A stretch of 8,914 nt of DNA from Victivallaceae bacterium (GTDB lineage: Bacteria; Verrucomicrobiota; Lentisphaeria; Victivallales; Victivallaceae). A program made the translations under genes and the position numbers. Numbering within the stretch: position 1 is the stretch's first letter; every line of letters begins with the position of its first letter. Location: positions 1 through 8,914 of the forward strand of contig JAQUOK010000086.1 in NCBI GenBank assembly GCA_028717165.1. Reading direction: 5' to 3'. The notes beneath the pieces are model-generated. The model did no database searches. It worked only from the letters and a program-made list of their open reading frames with translations, and was not told where the DNA came from. This document shows positions 5,695 through 8,914 of this stretch, one piece after another.

Positions 5695-7200
5695 TTAAGT
5701 ATTTTTTAACGTAAAATACTGTGCGCCGTGGGCCGGTACCTCGACAAATAACCCTTCGGCAAATTTCCCCAGGTTTTTATTTGCCCAGACATCCCGGACC
5801 GGCTTTGTCCCGGTAATTTTCAAATCCTTCCACTCTATTCCCGCTTCAGCGGGAAATTCAGAACGGTTGAAAAACGCCAGCGCGATATCACCGTTATAAA
5901 GGCGCCTTTTATATACCGCCGTATGAAAAACAACCTCGCCCTGCTCGTCTGTCTGCCGTATTTCCTTAACGCAATGCCCCTGTTTTCCCAACGGATCCTG
6001 GTTTATCGCAAGAACTTCGTCATTACAGAGAAGCCTGACGGTAAAATCATCAAGCCTTGACAAATCACACCCCGCCAGCAGCGGCGCCGCCAATATTGAC
6101 CATAAAGTAATATGCGTGATCTGCTCATCCCGGGTAAGAAGATTGCCGACTCCCTTGTCCCAGGGCCAGCCCAACTGGCCGACAACGAGCATATCCGGAT
6201 CATTCCAGTGGCCGGGCCCCGCGTATTTAACCCATTTGTCCTGGGTAAAGCCTATACAGCTCATCCCCTTGTAATCGGGAGTATCTTCCCAATGATCGGT
6301 AATATCTTTCGTCGTCCGCCAGCAGTTGGCATATCTGGAAAATTCCGCCGCATATTTGATCGGGCCGTTATTGGACAAGCTGTAGATTATATCCCGTCCG
6401 CATGCCCTTAAGGCATCATACATGTCCTTTATCTCAATAAGTTCCCATTTCGTCCAGTCGTATTTAAGATAATCAAAGCCCCATTCGGCCCACTGCGCGG
6501 CATCTTCATAATGGTAGGCATGTTCTCCGAAATATAATCCCTTATACTTATAATCCGGCATATTGCACCGAACACATTCGCCATCCGAACCTCCGATATG
6601 ACCGGCATAGGATTTTACCCACGGAGTCGAATATATTCCCGCTTTCAACCCCAAAGAATGAATAAAACCACACAAGCTTTTCATGTCCGGGAACCTGCTG
6701 TTGGACTGCAAGGCGTTTGATTCCGGGTCACGTTCTCCTTGCCAGCCGTCGTCTATATTTATATAAGTATATCCATGCGCGGCCATACCCGATGACACCA
6801 TGGCTTCTGCCGCCGCCCTGATTTTCAGATCATCGATATTGCTGCCGAAACAATTCCAACTGCTCCAGCCAAGAGGAGGCGTTAACGCAAGTGTTTCTCC
6901 GATGACTATATTCAGTTCGCGGACATTTTTCCCGTGAATATTTTCAGCGTTCAGCAGAATATGGTGTTCACCTTCTTTTTCCAACTTGCCTGTAATTATT
7001 CCTCGCTCCGGATTTATGATCAAGCCCCGCGGCAGCCCCTCTGCCGAAAACACAAGCGGCCTTGCTCCGACACATGCCAGCGGCAGGTAAAAATGCTTAT
7101 TCGCCCTTGCCCCGTATCTTAATGGAGAATGGAGCACAGGTGCGCCTTCATTCCAGGGAGCAATTTTACTGATCCGGGTTTGAACTGAATTATTATTCAT
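5695..7200 (-). CDS. Alpha-galactosidase, glycoside hydrolase family 27, with N-terminal putative-Ig module
   Basis: A 501-aa GH27 (clan GH-D) retaining enzyme, expected to remove terminal alpha-linked galactose from oligosaccharides or plant galactomannan-type glycans. Residues ~15-105 match the He_PIG-type putative Ig module often preceding GH27 (HSPLRYGARANKHFYLPL, GLPRGLIINPERGIITGKL). The barrel starts at LTPPLGWSSWNCFGSN (~107-121). YINIDDGW gives the substrate-binding Asp pair D150/D151. YLKYD gives the nucleophile D248, and RTTKD gives the acid/base D299 (RxxxD as in human GLA R227-D231). GPGHWNDPDML is at 328-338. A short C-terminal beta domain (~405-501) closes the protein, so it looks full length and intact. 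The N-terminus MNNNSVQTRISKIAPWN has no signal peptide, so as annotated the enzyme is cytoplasmic, unlike its exported CBM9-like neighbour. AAGGA at 7209-7213 is a good ribosome binding site. A related GH-D activity (alpha-N-acetylgalactosaminidase or beta-L-arabinopyranosidase) is possible. Confidence 0.92.
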   Translation of the reverse strand: MNNNSVQTRISKIAPWNEGAPVLHSPLRYGARANKHFYLPLACVGARPLVFSAEGLPRGLIINPERGIITGKLEKEGEHHILLNAENIHGKNVRELNIVIGETLALTPPLGWSSWNCFGSNIDDLKIRAAAEAMVSSGMAAHGYTYINIDDGWQGERDPESNALQSNSRFPDMKSLCGFIHSLGLKAGIYSTPWVKSYAGHIGGSDGECVRCNMPDYKYKGLYFGEHAYHYEDAAQWAEWGFDYLKYDWTKWELIEIKDMYDALRACGRDIIYSLSNNGPIKYAAEFSRYANCWRTTKDITDHWEDTPDYKGMSCIGFTQDKWVKYAGPGHWNDPDMLVVGQLGWPWDKGVGNLLTRDEQITHITLWSILAAPLLAGCDLSRLDDFTVRLLCNDEVLAINQDPLGKQGHCVKEIRQTDEQGEVVFHTAVYKRRLYNGDIALAFFNRSEFPAEAGIEWKDLKITGTKPVRDVWANKNLGKFAEGLFVEVPAHGAQYFTLKNT

Positions 7201-7241
7201 CTTCTTTTTCCTTAATATTTCTTTTTATAAATTATGATTTT

Positions 7242-8600
7242 TTAAAAACCTTTTAACTTCATGAAATTTTTACAGTCAGTGAATTTTATATTCCCTTTTT
7301 TATCTGCAAGGTCGACCCGGCAAATATATTCTCCAGGCGGCAGATTATCGATATCCATGGAAAAAATATTAGAAGATTTTAGCGGGGAAATAAAATCCCT
7401 TTTTTCGAATATCGGAGTTCCAGTATTTGAATTGATAAAAATATTAAGACGCAAGTCTGAAAAAGACTTTTCCGTCAAGTTCAGGACAATCCGGCCCTGT
7501 AAAACATTTTTATCGCCGGGCAGATATAATTGATCGGCAAGCAAGAACTTAAACGAGCCGGCTTGAATCAGCAGCGGGATCCTGAAACAGGACAATAACT
7601 TTTGCCGGTCCGAAACATCGTTTATGGCCAGCTCCAGCAGGTTTTTGCCGCTTGCTTTGAACTCGAAAGGCAGCCTGATCTTTTCCGGTTTGCCGGCGCG
7701 GAGAACTTTATCAGACGATTCCGAAAAAGACTTTCCCCCGGAAGGCGTAATTTTTAACGTAACCTTGATTTTTCTGTCGACATTCGCCTCATTTTTCAGA
7801 TCAAGCAGGAATTCGTTTTTCCCGGTCACCGGTTCAAAGCCGTAATCCAGGATCAGCAGTTTTTCGTCATTAATGACCAGGCTGCCGAATTTTTCCGGCT
7901 GATGAAATGTTCCGGTCAAGGGTGCCCAGGAAATAACTTCAGAGGTGATTTTAGGGTTGGCCGGAGATTTGCGAGTCCTGGTAAAATTAACGCCCCAGAT
8001 ATCATTCCTTGTGCGGGGAGAAATTTTTGTCAATGGAATTGCCGCTTCCACTGTCCATGAATCATTTTGACGTATAGCCGCGGTTTTCGCCTCAGAGTTC
8101 CAGAAGCGGTCATGAAAATTACCGCTGACCCTGGCATCATAAACGATACCGGCGCTGTTTATGATCAAGTGGTAATAGCCGCTTTCATTTTTTTCCGAGT
8201 CGATAAATATTTCCACACAGTCGTCCGTCCAGATTTTGCCGTCACTGTCTTTTGGGTTTATCGTTATTTTAGACATGACAGGTTCCATGCACAAAAACGC
8301 AATATACAGGTTGTCCCGGTCTTTAGTAATATAAGCTTCGCTTTTAACTTCCGGTCTGGAATTTTTTTTATCGTTCAAAAATAAAAGTTTTGCTTTGGCG
8401 GCATCCTTCCAGGCCGGATCATTTAAATTTCCGTCGATTTCAGGCGCGGTTTTACAATTATGCAAATAAATATGGCGGTTAAGGCGCATAATCGGGGCGG
8501 AAGTTTCAGTCCCGGCCTGACCTGTGAATGCGACCATAAATCCAATACCTGACAACAAAAAAGAAAACGGCAGTGCTAAAATTTTCATATATTTTCTCAT
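7242..8600 (-). CDS. Secreted CBM9-like carbohydrate-binding protein with C-terminal beta-sandwich region
   Basis: A 452-aa exported protein. Residues 1-29 form a signal peptide: basic MRKYMK, then a hydrophobic run, with likely cleavage after GQA. Residues ~43-243 resemble the CBM9/DOMON-like sugar-binding domain: PEIDGNLNDPAWKDA at the start, then DNLYIAF, WTDDCVEIFID, YYHLIINSAG, WTVEAAIPL and WGVNFTRTR. The rest (~250-452) shows alternating strands such as EFLLDLKN and GEYICRVDLADK, and reads like one or two Ig-like modules with no catalytic motif I recognise. The ATG lies 4 nt after the isomerase stop, with no clear Shine-Dalgarno, so translation may be coupled. A second in-frame ATG at 8588 would give a shorter signal peptide. 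In related organisms CBM9-like domains often precede catalytic domains; here none follows. It probably binds glycans outside the cytoplasm (inference). Confidence 0.8.
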   Translation of the reverse strand: MRKYMKILALPFSFLLSGIGFMVAFTGQAGTETSAPIMRLNRHIYLHNCKTAPEIDGNLNDPAWKDAAKAKLLFLNDKKNSRPEVKSEAYITKDRDNLYIAFLCMEPVMSKITINPKDSDGKIWTDDCVEIFIDSEKNESGYYHLIINSAGIVYDARVSGNFHDRFWNSEAKTAAIRQNDSWTVEAAIPLTKISPRTRNDIWGVNFTRTRKSPANPKITSEVISWAPLTGTFHQPEKFGSLVINDEKLLILDYGFEPVTGKNEFLLDLKNEANVDRKIKVTLKITPSGGKSFSESSDKVLRAGKPEKIRLPFEFKASGKNLLELAINDVSDRQKLLSCFRIPLLIQAGSFKFLLADQLYLPGDKNVLQGRIVLNLTEKSFSDLRLNIFINSNTGTPIFEKRDFISPLKSSNIFSMDIDNLPPGEYICRVDLADKKGNIKFTDCKNFMKLKGF

Positions 8601-8604
8601 TGTT

Positions 8605-8914
8605 TTAATTTACCGATTTTAAGTATTCCACAGCGTACATTATATCTGATATTTGCTGGGTTCCCGTTATTTCTCTTTCGACGATAAACGGCCCTGAATA
8701 TTTTTTTTCTTTGAGTTTCAGGAGGAATGCAGGGAAATTAACCTGCCCGCTTCCTATCCTGACTTCCTTCCCTAATTGCATCGGATCAGCAGGATACAGC
8801 CCGTCTTTGACATGCACGCATTTTACATATTCACCGAGAATATCCAAGGCATCAACGGGATTTCCTTTACCGTACAGGATCAGGTTTGCCGGATCCAGAT
8901 TGACGCCGATATTT
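8605..8914 (-). CDS. Sugar phosphate isomerase/epimerase-like TIM-barrel protein (partial, C-terminal part)
   Basis: This is the C-terminal ~102 residues of a xylose-isomerase-like TIM barrel (AP-endonuclease-2/sugar phosphate isomerase superfamily). The reading frame is open to the window edge, so the true start lies beyond it. The internal TTG at 8847 is just a leucine codon. Visible family signatures, in order, are NLDPANL (the Asp is a probable metal ligand), VKCVHVKD (His probable metal ligand), VRIGSGQVNFP, and FIVEREI, where the Glu is the usual last metal/catalytic residue near the C-terminus. Such enzymes interconvert keto- and aldo-sugars or cyclitols in the cytoplasm. No N-terminal signal can be judged. 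It is followed after 4 nt by the CBM9-like gene, so the two are probably co-transcribed in a sugar-use cluster. Family assignment is fairly secure; the substrate cannot be told from this fragment. Confidence 0.85.
   Translation of the reverse strand, partial: NIGVNLDPANLILYGKGNPVDALDILGEYVKCVHVKDGLYPADPMQLGKEVRIGSGQVNFPAFLLKLKEKKYSGPFIVEREITGTQQISDIMYAVEYLKSVN

Noticed and set aside
8605..8847. Complete 80-aa gene starting at TTG 8847
   Set aside because: The frame continues upstream to the window edge with clear family sequence (NLDPANL), so this is part of a larger gene.

Overview
All supported genes in this window lie on the minus strand, so the text follows transcription from high to low coordinates. 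The mixture suggests a Gram-negative, pilus-bearing saprophyte or gut/sediment polysaccharide user. It has an outer-membrane-type lipoprotein metallopeptidase, a type IV pilus retraction ATPase, DXP-dependent vitamin B6 synthesis, and a GH27 alpha-galactosidase with an N-terminal putative-Ig module. This set fits the PVC superphylum (Lentisphaerae/Verrucomicrobia-like), but that placement is inference from gene content, not a phylogenetic result.

Region A (about 5695-8914) is a carbohydrate-use cluster. It holds the C-terminal part of a xylose-isomerase-like TIM-barrel sugar isomerase/epimerase (cut by the window edge), a secreted CBM9-like protein starting 4 nt after it, and the alpha-galactosidase 41 nt further on. 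The tight spacing suggests one transcript. These genes look more A+T-rich than region C.

Region B (about 5426-5694) is the longest internal gap, 269 nt. It contains a bulged stem-loop, a 10-bp palindrome resembling a LacI/GalR-family operator core, and a plausible sigma70-type promoter about 20-50 nt before ribD.

Region C (about 187-5425) is a housekeeping run: ribD, ribE, an unrecognised 261-aa protein whose ATG abuts the ribE stop codon, pdxJ, a pilT-family ATPase and an M48 lipoprotein peptidase. Gaps are 16, 0, 82, 23 and 54 nt, so the first part at least is likely an operon for riboflavin and pyridoxine cofactor synthesis. The 82-nt gap before pdxJ carries a clean hairpin flanked by two crossing inverted repeats. 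The run ends in hairpins and a T-rich tract (about 123-172) that look like a terminator. Positions 1-122 hold another perfect hairpin, and possibly the leader of a further minus-strand gene starting at the window edge.

I found no rRNA, tRNA, CRISPR array, transposase or recognisable defence system. The least explained items are the 261-aa ORF inside the vitamin operon and the structured intergenic regions.
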